From Acanthosepion lycidas (taxonomy: Eukaryota > Mollusca > Cephalopoda > Sepiida > Sepiidae), in the NCBI GenBank assembly GCA_963932145.1, contig OZ010595.1, positions 89,884,565 to 89,948,564 on the forward strand: a DNA stretch of 64,000 bases, written 5' to 3'. Each line of letters starts with the position of its first letter. Positions within the stretch are counted from its first letter, which is position 1. The notes beneath the pieces are model-generated. The model was not told the origin of the DNA. It ran no database searches and saw nothing but the letters and a program-made list of their open reading frames with translations. The position numbers and the translations under genes are program-made. Shown here piece after piece: positions 1-12,133 of the stretch.

Positions 1-639
1 AGGGGCTGACATGACTTGCCACAAATAGAAACTTTCAGAAAGTACTGGGATAGTTCCTAGCTAATGTGTAGCTGTTATAAGTAACCTCATTTTCCCTGTG
101 TGGGGGTTCCCCAGCCCAGCGATCGTCACTGCAACAACTTCGTTCGGGGATTACTTAACAGGTGTTTCGTGCTCAGTAAAGATATTATTCAAAATGTCAA
201 AAAGTCCCGCATTTGTATATTTTTTAAAAGTAGTGATCATGTTTTTTGTACACTTACAGAACGTACAAAACATTATTTTTACTGGAAATCTTAATTTAAC
301 CACTTAAAAATCCGTGTGAGCATTACATGACTAGCGTCATTACCTGTATGTACACAAGATTTATTAAATTTTATAGAAAACTACTTTCAGTGTATATGTT
401 ATTTAAAGTTATATGTATAAACTGCTTCATGAAGTGTAAAGGGATCTCGTGTTTTTGCTTGGATTCCATTTCCAAGCTGCCCCATTTTATAGATGCTATA
501 TACAAATAAAATAATCTTTATTCCAAAATCCGAAAAAAATCTGAAACTGAAGCACCCCCGGTCCCAAGAATTTACGATAAAGGATTCTCAAACTTTATTA
601 ACAACTGAGGTAGAAAAAAATCTATCGGAATCCTCTTCT
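1..639. other. AT-rich sequence, no gene recognised
   Basis: Only short open frames (under 85 codons) occur and none resembles a protein family I know. A GC-richer patch at about 100-160 has no recognised motif. The left edge of the LINE copy that follows is not sharply defined and may reach into this stretch. Confidence 0.4.
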
Positions 640-2720
640 TTTCATTGAACAACAGAGGACCAATATTTATAGGCCAATAACGTGTCTGTTCACCACATAT
701 AAGTTCACCACATATAAATTAATCACGTCTGTACTGACTGATTGCACTTATTATTTTCTCGAGAACAGAAAGGATGCCGAAGGTGCTCATATGGTTGCAA
801 AGTTCAACTATTGATAAATAAAATAATCCTAGAAAATTGCAGGAAAAAAGGTAGAAATCTCAGCACATTTTGGATAGAAACAGTAAAGCCTTTGATAGTG
901 TGCCACACTATTGGATCATTAAGGCATTGAAAATATACAAATTCTCCTCGCTGATAGTAAACTTCTTTAAATATAGCATAGAACTGGAAAACCGCATTAT
1001 ACCTAAATCACATCAAAAGCATTGCCACTTTCAAGTGTTTGAATATCCGACTATAAAATTTTCAAGAAGACACCTTGTCATATTACTGTTTTGTCTGTCC
1101 ATAAACCTCTCTTTCATATAAACTAAACAGTGATAACTATGGATATAAGTTAAACAACAAAATATTTAATCACTTATTCTACATGGATGATCACAAAGTT
1201 TTTGGCAAAGACACAATGAGGTGAAAGTGTATTGTAAAATATTTCACTGATGACAACGATATGGACGATTTTGTCACAATGATTAGAGATCTGGAACAAG
1301 AAGAAGCCTTAAGTACCTAGGAATCAGTAAAGGGGATAGAAAAATGTATATAAAAATAAAGGAGAAAGTAAGAAAAGAATCCTACAGGTGTTTGATATGG
1401 TGTTAAATACCGAGTTAAATTCACAAAACACAATATTAGCCATAAACACTTTTGGGTGTCCCTGTGATGCAATACAGTTTCAACATCCTTAACTAGACAA
1501 TAGCTATTAATACGAGAAAATTTCTCAATTGCCACCGCATGCATCACCCTAAAGCCGATGTTTATTGTCTGTATGTATCTAAATCCGAAGGAGGCAGAGG
1601 ATTATCTCAGCTAGAATTATCTTACAAAACCACAACAATTGGTCTGCAAAGATATTTAGAAACTACAGAAAATTGGATGATAATCTGTAGCAAAGAACAT
1701 GAAAGAAATAAGAAACTTTATTTTGTAATAAATCAAACCAATATATTCAAAGTTGAATTTCAAGTGGATAAAAAAGTACAAGTGAATCACAATAGAACCT
1801 ACTGCAGCGGCAAATAAGCTAAAAAAAGATGACAGAAGCAAATAAAATGGAACAAATATAGAAACGATGGCAACATTACCTTTTTCATGGCCTATACTCT
1901 GCCTGTGCCAAACGATCTGGTGTGGATAAATCCCATGTCCATCAGTGGTTACGTAGTGTAGGTTGAAAAGCTGAAAATTTTATTCTTGCTGCACAGGACC
2001 AATGTTTGTTGATTAGGAATTACCAAGCAAACATCCTGAAAATTGGTTATCGCGAAATGCAGATTCCGTGATGAATATGCAGAAACGATTGACCATATTG
2101 CATAAAGTTGGACAGTATTAACGTCAACAGAATATAAAACTCATCATGGCAGGGTGGGTTAACATCTGCACTGGAAAATTTCCAAATTTTACGGGAAGGA
2201 AAATGCAAGAAATTGGTACGTACACCACCCAGACCCGATTACAGAGATAAGGACATGTAACAATGATAGCATTCATAATAAAGCTAACTGTCCAGACACA
2301 GTAATCAAAGAACAAAAAAACAGAATGTGTGCTTTCTTATTGACATGATAGTTCCTGCAGATTGTAATATATCCTCGAAGATTTCCAAAATGCAATGATC
2401 TTGAAATAGAAATTAAAAAAAAAAGTGGCACATAAAGACATCAGTAATTCCAATTGTGGTTGAAGGCCCTTCGCTTTGATTGGAAAAAGGTTCTAAAACT
2501 CATTCAAGGGATCATTAGTAACTCATGCCTTAAAATACAAAAAAATGTTCTTACAAGTACAGCTCACACCTTAGGAAGGGTTTTATCAATGTAAAATGTA
2601 TGCGCTTAGGTTAAAAAAATATTCAGTGAAAATGTCATGATGCCATTTCGGATATTAGGTTTCTGGTTGAGGCCTGAAAGAAATGAGTATACAACAGAAA
2701 TCGAAGGAAATAATAATAAT
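640..2720 (+). mobile_element. Decayed RLE-type LINE, copy A (RT to 3' tail)
   Basis: This is a degenerate non-LTR retrotransposon in many broken frames. An RPIT block (fingers of the RT) lies near 670-690. A KAFDSVPH-like block (RT motif with the first catalytic Asp) lies at 885-908. A GGRGL motif typical of the region after the RT lies near 1591-1606. A Cys/His stretch and an endonuclease remnant follow between 2030 and 2400. The 3' end closes with a conserved untranslated segment and a short (AAT)n tail at about 2705-2720. The same blocks recur in the copies at 2721, 3540, 3975, 13565 and 18589, which allowed alignment by eye. Stops and frameshifts are frequent, so it is not functional. 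The 5' boundary is uncertain. Confidence 0.75.
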
Positions 2721-3463
2721 GTTTTATCCTTGCTGCACAGGACCAATGCTTGTTAACTAGGAATTATCAAGCACATATACTAAAATATTGTGTTAGCACA
2801 AAATGCAGATTCTGTGATAAATATCCACAAACGATTGATCATCTTGTATTAGATTGCACGATATTTGCACCCACTGAATATAAAACCCGACATGACAGAG
2901 TGAGCCAATATCTGCATTGGAAAATCTGCAACTTCTACGGGAAGGAAACTGAAAGAAAATGGTATGAACACCACCCAGACCCGGTTACGGAGATAGGACC
3001 TGTTACAATTCTATGGGACTACACAATACACACTGACAGAACAATCAAACCAACCGCCCAGACATTGTTATTAAAGATCACAAACAAAAAAAGTGCCTAT
3101 TGATATGGCTGTCCCTTCAGACTGCAATGTATCTTTGAAGATATTCAAAAAGTTGTCAAAATACAAGGACCTTGAAATAGAAATCTCAAAAATGTGGCAC
3201 ATAGGAACATCAACAATCCCTGTTGTAGTTGGAGCCCTAGGAATGGTTGGAAAAGATTCTAGTAGTCTAATCGAAGGGATTCCTGGAAGTCCATGCCTCA
3301 AATAGATACAAAAAATTGTTCTCACAAGTACAGCCCACACTTTACGAAAGGCTTTATCTATGTAATTTTTTTTTTGTCAGTGGAAAGTGTCATGATGCGG
3401 TTTCTAACCTTAGGTCCCTGGGCGGGACCCGGAAAGAAATGTGTAAACGCCAGAAATCAAGGA

Positions 3464-3511
<48 letters not shown>
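2721..3511 (+). mobile_element. RLE-type LINE, copy B (Zn finger, endonuclease, 3' tail)
   Basis: A 5'-truncated copy abuts the AAT tail of copy A and ends in its own (AAT)n. The open frame 2750-3103 (117 aa) carries a C-x2-C...H...C finger (CRFCDKYPQTIDHLVLDC) followed by the segment leading into the restriction-like endonuclease. A PD...D signature (RPDIVIKD, then IDMAVPSD) is readable across a one-base frameshift near 3100. The next frame, 3093-3305, continues as KYKDLEIEISKMWH and VVVGALG. This finger plus PD-x12-14-D order is diagnostic of RLE-bearing LINEs (the R2/R4/Dong/NeSL/CRE group). The frameshift means it is a pseudogene copy, although it is the best-preserved endonuclease part in the window. 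Confidence 0.8.
3463..3511. repeat. (AAT)n microsatellite at LINE copy B 3' end
   Basis: Sixteen or so AAT units directly follow the LINE 3' untranslated region. The equivalent array ends copies C and D as well. Confidence 0.95.
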
Positions 3512-3512
<1 letters not shown>

Positions 3513-3539
3513 TCCTGAACCTCCCACCGCTGCATCAAA

Positions 3540-3970
3540 GAAAACTGCCTTAGTGGTGGTTCATAGGAAAACTCTTAAACAAAGATAGAGATCGAGATCC
3601 TTGTATGGAAAGTACTCAAAGCGTCTGGATGAACCAGATATCGATAGTCACCAAACCCATAAATGGCTTAGGAGCAGTGGTTTTAAAGGCGGGGGGAGGG
3701 CAGAAGGCCATATTATAGCAGCACAAGTCCAATATCTTCCAGCTAATGCGTACAAGGCTAAAATCAACAAAGATGGCTCAAATCCCACTGTTGTTTATGC
3801 CATAAATTTGATGAAACTGTTGACGACATAGTATCAGGTTGCTCAGCACTTCCGGAGAAAGAATGCATTATTAGATATGACAGGCTAGATATATTCATTG
3901 GCGTATCTGTTCGAACTATGGGATTGAAATCCCGGATATATGGTACGAACACCAGCCGAATGATGTCACA
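3540..3970 (+). mobile_element. Diverged RLE-type LINE fragment (copy E, Zn-finger region)
   Basis: The frame 3601-3831 contains KWLRSSGFKGG, then EGHIIAAQVQYLPANAYKAK, the segment that precedes the Cys/His finger in this family. A frame change then gives a C-x2-C finger (CHKFDETVDDIVSGC) up to about 3850 and a YDRLDIFIG stretch. It is more diverged from copies A-D than they are from each other, so it may be a separate subfamily. It is broken by frameshifts and stops. Confidence 0.65.
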
Positions 3971-4184
3971 TAATGTAAGAAAATAAACTTTTCCTGAAGA
4001 ACAAAAGGGACGCAGAATGGGTCATATGCCTGCATGGATCAATTCTTGATTAGCAAAGATGATACAGGAAAACTGAAAGAATTCAATGTTTGGATAGATT
4101 ACTAAAAAGCTTTTGACAGTGTCTCCCATGGATGAGTCAGTAAAGCTCTACAGATAGAATTTCATCCAAAATCATTGAATTTAT

Positions 4185-4540
4185 TTGTTCCTGCGTATAA
4201 CGATAAACTACATCTGGCAGCAAGACCTCTGATTGGGAGAATGGAGGTGTTGAGAAGCGTGAAACCACTTTTTAATTGCTGTTGTTACCAGGTCCACCGT
4301 AACCTAGTATGGAAGCATTTATTAAGAACCCAACTATGGGAAAATAGTGATCCCCACCAAACAAAACCAAAACACCATGAAAGTATAAATATATATTTTT
4401 ATAGTATAATACATTTTATATATAGTTGAAGACATACAATTGTGTTCAAAATATATTTAATTGAAATCGTAAAATCATTTTCAAAATATTTAGATTTCGG
4501 CATTAAATAACCCATAATGGTTGATAAGGCGCTAAACAAA
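4185..4540 (+). repeat. Interspersed repeat X, copy 1, inserted in LINE copy F
   Basis: This shares ordered blocks with 6500-6838: a CGATAAACTAC start, GCAAG-CCTCTGAT, a CCAGGTCCACC/CCACGTCCACC block, CTATGGGAAAATAGT, ATGAAAGT and GCATTAAATAACCCAT followed by GGTTGATA. Both copies end in an AACC/AAACC-rich simple sequence, which suggests a retroposon with a simple-repeat 3' tail. I see no coding potential and cannot assign a class. Confidence 0.7.
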
Positions 4541-4868
4541 ATCAACCAACCAAGCAACCAACCTACTAAGCAACCAACATACCAAGCAACACACCTACCA
4601 AGCAAGCAACATACCAACCAACCAACCTACTAAACAACCAACCTACTAAGCAACCAACCTACCAAGCAACCAACCTACTAAGCAACCAACCTACCAAGCA
4701 ACCAACCTACTAAGCAATCAACCTACTAAGCAACCAACCTATCAAGCAACCAACCTACTAAGCAACCAACCTACCAAGCAACCAACCTGCTAAGCGACCA
4801 ACCTACTAAGCAACCAACCTACCAAGCAACCAACCTACCAAGAAACCAACCTACCAAGCAACTAGTCT
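4541..4868. repeat. 16-bp minisatellite (AAGCAACCAACCTACY)n
   Basis: About twenty imperfect units of AAGCAACCAACCTACT/C occur, with some truncated units. The array begins at the AACC-rich end of repeat X, so it probably arose by expansion of that tail. Confidence 0.9.
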
Positions 4869-5560
4869 GCATGCATGGAAGACATCTATCGTAGCGGTGA
4901 TGTTAAAATAAATAATATAATCATCAACTGCGGGATATACAAAGGGTAGTCGCTTTCACTACTCCTCTTCTTGTCTTGCTCTTTTTTCCTCTGACCAAAT
5001 TGATTAACGATTCAAACAGGGGCCACAAAATCAGCAAACATACCATTACCCTCCGCCCCCCCTTTCTACATGGATGAACTCAGGCTTTATGCGATCTCAG
5101 CTATCTCAAATCCTTACCTGGAGATAGTAAAGAATTTCATGCACCGTTTAAATCAGTAAAATTTGTCAAATCTAAAATAGAATGCTAGACATCAACACCT
5201 CTATCAGTTTACAAATACTTAGGAAATGATGTCATATAACAATAAAAAAAATGAAGGAAAAGATAAGGAACGATCACTACCGTAGAGTGCTTCAGTCAGA
5301 ACCGAATTCATTGAATAGACGCAATAAATTCGCTGGCAATACATATTACCTACACAATTCGCGTTATAAAATGGAGCTTTAGGGATATAGAACTCTTTGA
5401 TTCCAAAATATGTAAGCAACTAAAAGATCGCATGCGTCACCGTGAATCTGGTCTTGATAGAATATACGTCCTTGGTAAAACTGGTGGACAAGGACTGAAA
5501 AACTTCACCATCCGTCTCAAATGTGGATAGATAAATCTACAGTGCCATTTTCACTAATAG

Positions 5561-6499
5561 ACCCCGGAGGAAACTTGGTGATTAGGTACTTAAAATTACT
5601 CTCGGGTAAGATGATACCACACAGTAATAATTGTTGGTTTCAATCAGATAGGAATGATTCCAAAACACCCCTCCCATATTTTTTTAAAGTACTTTCGACC
5701 TCCTCCGAGATCATCCTCAGTGGTAAATTGTGAAGACAAACCTAATGTAATTGTAATCTTTGTGGCGATGATTTTTGTAAACACGCGATTTTGTAAATAC
5801 GTTCTGTTATAATTATTTTCATATTAATCGTTGTGGCTACGATGTTTTGTGAACAAACAATTTTAACTTATTCAAAACTAGAGTTAAGTGCGTTATCTTT
5901 CACTCCTTTACACACAAATGGCCTCCAAATGTAACCCTTCACCTCGAGTGGCCCCGGGTCTTGTAATGGCTGAACCTCGCGTTTCCAATGCAAGATAGGT
6001 AACGAGAGATGGTAAATTGAAACATGATGTTAAATGTTAGTAAATTCAAATGCATTTTAAAACATTGCTACTTTACTCATAATAAATTTTGATTAGTATT
6101 GGTTGCTTGCTTTTGATGGAGAGGGTTTCGAGAATTTGAAAATTTAGTTTAATATTTTCATAGTGTAGTATATTTGTGTTGTCATCAAGTATTTACCCGT
6201 ATTTGCGAAGGTGGATAAGAATGTGTCTTTAAATGTTGTGAGATAGAACTTGTATGTATATATATTGATGTAAGATATACTATTTTCATCTAAGCAGATA
6301 ATTATAGACATAAACATATGATTATGTGTATAACCGGCTGTATATAATTAATAAAAGGTACACTGTTTAAGGATATTTAAAAACATTAATTTGTCTGACA
6401 CAAGGTTACATATGCAGAGAACACTTTGACTATGGAACTAATAATAATAATGAAACATGTTTGTCTATTATCTCTCCTGTCTGTTTCACTTTCGTCTGC
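5561..6499. other. No gene recognised
   Basis: AT-rich sequence with only short open frames. A GC-richer patch at 5930-6000 matches nothing I know. Confidence 0.4.
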
Positions 6500-6838
6500 T
6501 GGGTAAGGCGATAAACAACATCCGCGTGCTGGGTAAGACGATAAACTACGCCCAGTAGCAAGGCCTCTGATCAGGAGTTTTTTTTAATTGTTGGTGTTCC
6601 CACGTCCACCCTGACCCGGAGTGGTAGCACCTGTTAGGGTTCCAGCTATGGGAAAATAGTTAACATCCATACTACTAAATACTATGAAAGTGTAAAAATA
6701 GTATTTAATACCAGAAATAGTTTATAAAAAATATTACCAGCAATACATTTTTTGAAAAAAAAATACTAGCAATAAAAATTTTGTCAGCATTAAATAACCC
6801 ATTGAGGTTGATATTCCGTAAAATAAACCAAACCAAAC
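6500..6838 (+). repeat. Interspersed repeat X, copy 2
   Basis: This has the same block order as 4185-4540, including GATAAACTACGCCCAGTAGC, CCTCTGATCAGGAG, CAGCTATGGGAAAATAGT and GCATTAAATAACCCAT. It ends in a short AAACC repeat at 6822-6838. The TGCTGGGTAAG motif is duplicated at its left end (about 6497 and 6528). Confidence 0.7.
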
Positions 6839-7733
6839 CCGTTTCACTTTTTATGTATATGTATGCATGTATATGTATGTATGTATATGTAGGTGTGTGT
6901 GTGTGTACTTATACATATTTGTATTTACACATTCATATGTAAACAGGCACGTAATTATGCAATCTTGATCAAAGACATGTTAGTTGCATTTATATGTTAA
7001 AAATTATAATCTTCTAACATTAAATATCACTTTCTGTTAAATTAGGAATAAATAATTTACAATCATATTTTGGCCTCCTTTTGTTCGTTTACAGAATGTT
7101 ACATGAAAATGAAATTTCCTCAAATACAAAATGTCGAACATCTGCTAGTTTATAGTAAATCTTATAACAGCGCATGACCAGTTTTCTATTTCCAGAAGCT
7201 ACTTTTTAAATAATACAGTAGATGTAAAATGAGACGGAGTTGAAATGGCAAGAGTTTAATATTTCTTATTTTCAGATTGGTTTTAATTGTTCATAACCAT
7301 CAAGATAGAACACGTGATATGTACAATTTTAATTATAATATTAACAAAGAAAAGTATCGAAGATATTTTTCAATAAGTTTAAGCATCGAATGTGTTAACT
7401 GTTGCAGTCGCTGTTTGGCCAAATCGCAAACTTTGTACACAACTTCTTGTTCAGTATTTCTATTTCTATTTGAATAAATTATTTTTCACGTGGTCAGGTA
7501 AGATTTCGAAAGCACAAACCAGTTTTGTGGGTCATATGATTCGGTTGGTTGTGAACAGATATTCCTTTAGGGAAACATACAAAAGATATTTGGGTGCTTG
7601 GTCTCGTCGAACCGAAACGAAAATTTTACGTAGGTTTTATATGTATTCATGAATTAATAATTTCAACAACACACCTTTCTTTTCTATTCTTTTATATTCA
7701 ATACTTCCTTTATTTTAACTTCAGTCTTTTAAA

Positions 7734-7734
<1 letters not shown>
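6839..7734. other. No gene recognised
   Basis: A TATG/GT-rich patch at 6850-6906 is followed by AT-rich sequence. Open frames at 7277-7652 are short and low-complexity, with no recognised family. Confidence 0.4.
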
Positions 7735-7770
<36 letters not shown>

Positions 7771-7805
7771 GCTAGCTAGCTAGCTATCTAGCTAGCTAGC
7801 TAGCT
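7735..7805. repeat. (CTAT)n then (CTAG)n microsatellite
   Basis: CTAT units give way to CTAG units, with one CTAT inside the CTAG run. This suggests a point mutation spread by slippage. Confidence 0.95.
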
Positions 7806-7949
7806 CAGTCTGTTCATATCTACATACCGATTTATTTTCGTCTCTTAATATCAATTTCCACATGTTCATATCAATTTATACCTGTTTATATGTCATAGAC
7901 TGCATGCACGATTAAATAATTTTCGAAATATAATTGTCTCCTATCACTC

Positions 7950-8022
<73 letters not shown>

Positions 8023-8694
8023 CGCACATTCTTATAAGAGTAAAATGTAAGACTGTTCATCTGCCTCGCTGCTTACTGTAGGGAGCGTCAAGAGAATATA
8101 GGAAACTAAATTGTTTAGCTTTTGTTGATAATAAATTTTTTTTTTTAAAATCACTAGAGTACTCAACATTGTTTAACTCACTATGAAAGTAAAGGTATTA
8201 ACAACAATTTTATATATAAAAAAAGTCCTGCAATAATTGAACAGAAAATGTAAAGATTTTAAAAGGAGTGAGGGAAAGTCGATAGAAATTTAATTAAACT
8301 AATAACATCAAGACTTGAAAGTATTTTCTGGAAAATCAACTACTCAGAAAGGATTGGCGTAAACATAAAAGGAGAATATTTAAACCACTTGCAATTTGTT
8401 TCGCGTAACTGACTTATTGAATGAATTACAAGGAATGATGAATGATTTCTACAACGAATTCTCTGTGTAGGTTTAAAATGGAACATAACTAAAACAAAAT
8501 TAATGTCCAGTTGTAGTGTTCAGAAATGTTCATAAAATTTGTAGATGAAAAACTGGGAAATGTCCAGGAAGACATAAGCTATTAAGAACTGTTGACAACA
8601 TTAAAAGAAGAAACAAAATGAAATAAAATGGCGCATAACAATTAGTTGAAAAACTATTTAGTATAAATAGAGACATTATAAAAAGCATTTTGCC
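7806..8694. other. No gene recognised; contains a (TA)n array
   Basis: An (AT)n array with a short (AC)n core spans about 7951-8022. The remainder is AT-rich without recognisable coding sequence. Confidence 0.4.
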
Positions 8695-8803
8695 AATACA
8701 CATATACACACACGCGCAAACACACAAACACACACGCGAACACACACACATGTATACACACACACACACGCATATATATATATATACACACAAACAGACG
8801 CAC

Positions 8804-8859
<56 letters not shown>

Positions 8860-8861
8860 CT
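8695..8861. repeat. Compound (CA)n/(TA)n microsatellite
   Basis: Alternating CA-rich and TA-rich runs. The cysteine/tyrosine-rich open frames on both strands here are artefacts of this array. Confidence 0.95.
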
Positions 8862-8869
8862 TTTTTTTT

Positions 8870-9000
8870 AACATACAACGTGTGTTATCACGTGTGATAC
8901 CCTGTCTTCATCAGCCGCCAACCGGGGTTGATCTCACGGTTTCGGTGGCTAGGGCGGGACCGCCACCAGCAGCATTTGCCACCAGGCAGGGTATAAAAAA
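8870..9000 (-). other. tRNA-like plus hammerhead-like retroelement terminus
   Basis: On the minus strand, a tRNA-like segment with a B-box-like GAGATCAACCCCGG (about 8920-8995) is followed by CTGATGAAG, the first conserved box of a hammerhead ribozyme (complement of 8906-8914). After it comes a potential stem formed by GTATCAC and GTGATA at 8882-8900. The second box, usually GAAAC, reads ACACAC here, so the motif is probably inactive. The same order of modules occurs at 23446-23236 (minus), 26975-27120 and 34370-34645. It is probably a PLE or retrozyme terminus. Confidence 0.45.
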
Positions 9001-9068
9001 ACAAACAAACAAACTAATTGATCGTTCCTCTTTGTAAATTGTTAATGAAATAAATAAACGATTGTACC

Positions 9069-9083
9069 TCTTTGCAGCTTCTG
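9069..9083. repeat. 15-bp target-site duplication, left copy
   Basis: TCTTTGCAGCTTCTG is identical to 12134-12148 and directly borders the LINE between them. Confidence 0.85.
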
Positions 9084-12000
9084 GATATTTATTCATACAA
9101 AAAGTACAAATTGTGGCACAAGGCCGAAAAGGGGAGGGGTAGAGGCTGGTCAACACTAAGTATCTTATACCTAGCTAATCAGATTCACGACCCATTCGTA
9201 CATTACAATTTACCCATTCACCAAAAGAACTCGTCCATCACCAAACAATCCTTCAACCACCATAATACTACGTGCTCTCAAGGGAGACCTACCAAAAACG
9301 CACCCCATACCATAAAAATTCTAATGATGATATATATATACAATTCTAATAATGATAAAATGAGAGGGGAGGGAAATGAACCCAATAACAAACTTAAAAT
9401 AAACACAAATACAAACTAAACATAATTGATGTTAGCAGGGACCGTCCAACCCACAAAACAGAGGCCGCTGTATTCTGCCCAGGGCACAAAATCAAGAGAC
9501 GCTCTCGCTAAGGGAGTGTGAAAAAGTATAAAATATTAGGCGGGAATGGGAAAATATAAAGCTGACCTCGAGATGAGAAGGGGGGGTCAAAACAAAATGG
9601 GGAGGTTGGGAATCTCGACTTGGATCATAACCAAAGAACGGCCGGGATGCAGGACAGGAACAACATTAACTCACATTAACTAGGTACACTGAAGCTTGTC
9701 TAACCTAACCAAGGGGAGGGTTCCACAGGAAGGCACCCCGATGTGCAATAGGTTGACCTAGAAGAGAAAATCAAGGCTAGCCCCGTTCACACGAAGCAAG
9801 CTCGCTTCTTTTACCCACCTTTCGCTAAAGACTGTCGAATGCAATCGTTTTCTATCCGATCTAATCTTCATCTTGAGCTGATGCTCAAAGAATTGAATTA
9901 GATCCGAATGAGAAAGACGATTGCCTCGCAAGACTTCCTCCTTTCGCGTCGTCCAAATCACCATTCGAGCCGTGGCCATCAGCGTCAGAAACACCATCCG
10001 TTTCACCCCGGAATACGGAGGCGACACATTGTCACACGCGTATGCGCGATCAATGGACACAAGCTGTTCGGGAGCGAGACGAGCCGTCAGCTCGCCGACA
10101 TGGTCCCATAATGGGTGGACCCGGGGGCAATGGTAGAAGGCGTGCGCAGCCGTTTCTTCTAAGTCAAGGCCACACCGTTCAGTCTGGCAAATCCGCCAAA
10201 CCCCATATGAAAGCCTTGTCATTGAGAGGCAGCCGATTCCGAGCCAATCGCCAGGTAAGCGAAAACTCAGGGTTACTGAGATAATCCGCCGCTGGCGCCC
10301 AAGACCAGTAGGAGCGATACTCTTCCTCCGACAAGCCGAGCGTATCTCGTAGGGGATCCTTCGCGGGCCCCTCCACTAATCCACGATAGAAGACCTTCCT
10401 AGGCCGAGAAAGGTCACTGGACCGGGGAACGGCCCTCAAGGCCGACCGACACTCGCGAAGGAAAACCGATTGATCCCGGGGTTTACGACTGCGCTCAACC
10501 CTCGAGATGTGGGGACTGATGTTAAGGCCAGGGAACGCGTCCCTAACAATCCCCTCCAGAATCGGATCTCCTGCAGTCAATGCCCGGCGTAGGAAAGCCA
10601 ACCTAGAGGCACAGATGTGACTAAACAGGTGCGGCATTTCCAGCCCCCCATGACACGGACCTTTAGTGCAGACTCGTCTGTCGATTCCCGCGTCCCCTCC
10701 ATAAAATGGAGGATAGCGATCGCTCGAGCGCCTTTCTGTAGGTCTCACAAAGAGGAAGTACGGGCAATCGATAAAGAATCAGGGGGAAAATGTATGTAGC
10801 ACACACCTCCGCCCTGCCCTTCACGGACAACCTCCGTCGATTCCAAGTCTTTCCGACAGAATCGACCTTTGCTCGTACTTCAGACCAATTTTTCTCCAGC
10901 TTTAGGTCGGGTCCAAACCACACTCCAAGAATGCGGACAGGACCGTCCGTCCAATCGAAGCGGCCCGGAAGAGCGACTCCCTTTCAGGCACCTAACCGCA
11001 AGCCGGACGACTTGTCGCGGTTTATCTTGGTCCCTGTCACCTTCTCGTACCGATCAAGCGCCTTCTGTACCGCCCCAATGTCACCGCAGGACGACACGAA
11101 AGCAGATACGTCATCGACGTACGCGGAAACTCTGGCTCGTGACCCTCCAGGAACGGCAATTACACGTAGGGCCGGACTGCCGGTCTCATCCTTTAGCCGG
11201 CGAAGGAGAGGCTCCAACGCCAAAGCATAAAGGAGAGGCGACAGTGGACAACCCTGAAGAACCGACCTAGACAGCACGAACGCGTCCGACAACCTTCCGT
11301 TCACCTGTACCACAGCACCGGGGGAGCGATACAGGAGGCTAATCCAGCGGCAGAAGTTGGGTGCGAATCCAGCAGCCTGCAGGACAGTAGCAAGGTAGCG
11401 ATGGTCGACCCTATCAAATGCCTTGGACTGATCCAAATTGATCAGCGCGGCTTCTTCGTCGTCTTTTACACCCTCCATGATCGTGCGGATCAGATGCAGG
11501 TTGCTCTGAATTGTTCGGCCCCTCACAGAACAAGTCTGCTCAGGTCCTAACAGAGACTCGGCAACTGACTGCAAACGCACCTGCAGGATCTTGGCCATAA
11601 TCTTTAACTCTGTGTTTAGCAGTTATGGGCCTGTAATCATCAAGGTTCCCCCCACCACCTTTGCCCTTTTTCAACAGAGTGATCATACCCCTGGTGATCC
11701 GGTCGGGGATGGACCCCGACCGAAACCAGTTGTTGAACACTGCAGTCAAAATCGGAACAAAGATGTGCGACAGCCTCAAGTACAATTCATAGGGCAAACC
11801 ATCCAGACCGGGTGACTTGCCTCTGCCGACCTTCTTCAAAACCGCGTAGACTTCGCCCTCCGTAATCTCTCCCTCGCAGGTAGCCGCTTCAGTCGGCGAA
11901 AGCCGAGGAAAGTCAGCCAAATAGCTGCGAAACTCCTCCTCACGGAGACCAGGCTCCTTGGTAAACCGGCTCTCGAAATGGCGCCGAAACGCCTCGCACA

Positions 12001-12133
12001 AGTCGTCAGTGGCCCGAAGAGTGTGGGCCGAAGAGTGCCCCTCCGGGGATTTAACTTCACGAATGCAACGATCCACCTCGACGGACCTCTTCCCTGCGCA
12101 GATCTGCGCCCAAGTTCACAGCTTCGGAAGACA
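9084..12133 (-). mobile_element. 5'-truncated LINE (Tx1/L1-like RT) with 15-bp TSD
   Basis: This 3.05-kb insertion is on the minus strand and clearly richer in GC than its surroundings. It is bounded by perfect 15-bp direct repeats at 9069-9083 and 12134-12148, the product of target-primed reverse transcription. Its 3' end (9084) has AATAAA within the last 12 bases but no poly(A). Bases 9084-9757 are the 3' untranslated region. The 5' end lies before the RT, so the expected endonuclease domain was never copied. The RT sequence fits the L1/Tx1-like APE-type LINEs, though exact clade assignment needs a tree. The sharp composition change and clean TSD suggest a younger insertion than the other LINEs here. 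Confidence 0.85.
9758..12076 (-). pseudogene. LINE RT/zinc-knuckle ORF broken by frameshifts
   Basis: Five overlapping minus-strand frames reconstruct one polyprotein order. The frame 12076-11540 carries GKSPGLDGLPYE, IPDRITRGMITLLKK and DDYRPIT (RT fingers). The frame 11598-10984 carries NLDQSKAFDRVDH, the QGCPLSPLLYAL block and the catalytic YVDD (complement of 11110-11121). The frame 10923-10663 carries the thumb (KTWNRRRLSVKGRAEV). The frame 10748-10179 leads into the carboxy region. The last frame, 10222-9758, has a C-x3-H...H-C-like knuckle (CGLDLEETAAHAFYHC) and a stop near 9758. The catalytic residues are intact. Four frame changes, near 11600, 10950, 10740 and 10200, inactivate it. 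No in-frame AP endonuclease is present. Confidence 0.85.

Larger units (their letters stand above)
3975..5560 (+). mobile_element. RLE-type LINE RT region, split by a repeat (copy F)
   Basis: Two RT parts flank an inserted repeat. The left part (about 3975-4165) encodes an EEQKG block and an IDYKKAFDS-like block with a stop inside it. The right part (about 4918-5560) starts with a CGIYKGxSLSLLLF block, continues with a YMDELRLYA block where the catalytic YIDD would be (the second Asp is replaced by Glu), and ends with DRIYVLGKTGGQGL, the GGRGL-type motif. The order and the missing stretch match one RT interrupted between the AFDS and QGD blocks. Stops are present throughout, so the element is dead. 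Confidence 0.65.

Noticed and set aside
5560-5735. Possible inverted repeat around GGAGGA and TCCTCC
   Set aside because: Only short matches at the ends. The interior does not pair well.
6850-6906. TATG/GTGT-rich tract as a promoter element
   Set aside because: Simple-sequence slippage explains it. No adjacent gene is present.
8530-8878. Cys/Val/Tyr-rich ORFs resembling a small secreted protein
   Set aside because: They are translations of (CA)n/(TA)n microsatellites on both strands.
10790-11270. Plus-strand ORFs of 133-146 codons opposite the LINE
   Set aside because: They are antisense shadows of the GC-rich LINE pol frame, which has clear RT motifs on the minus strand.
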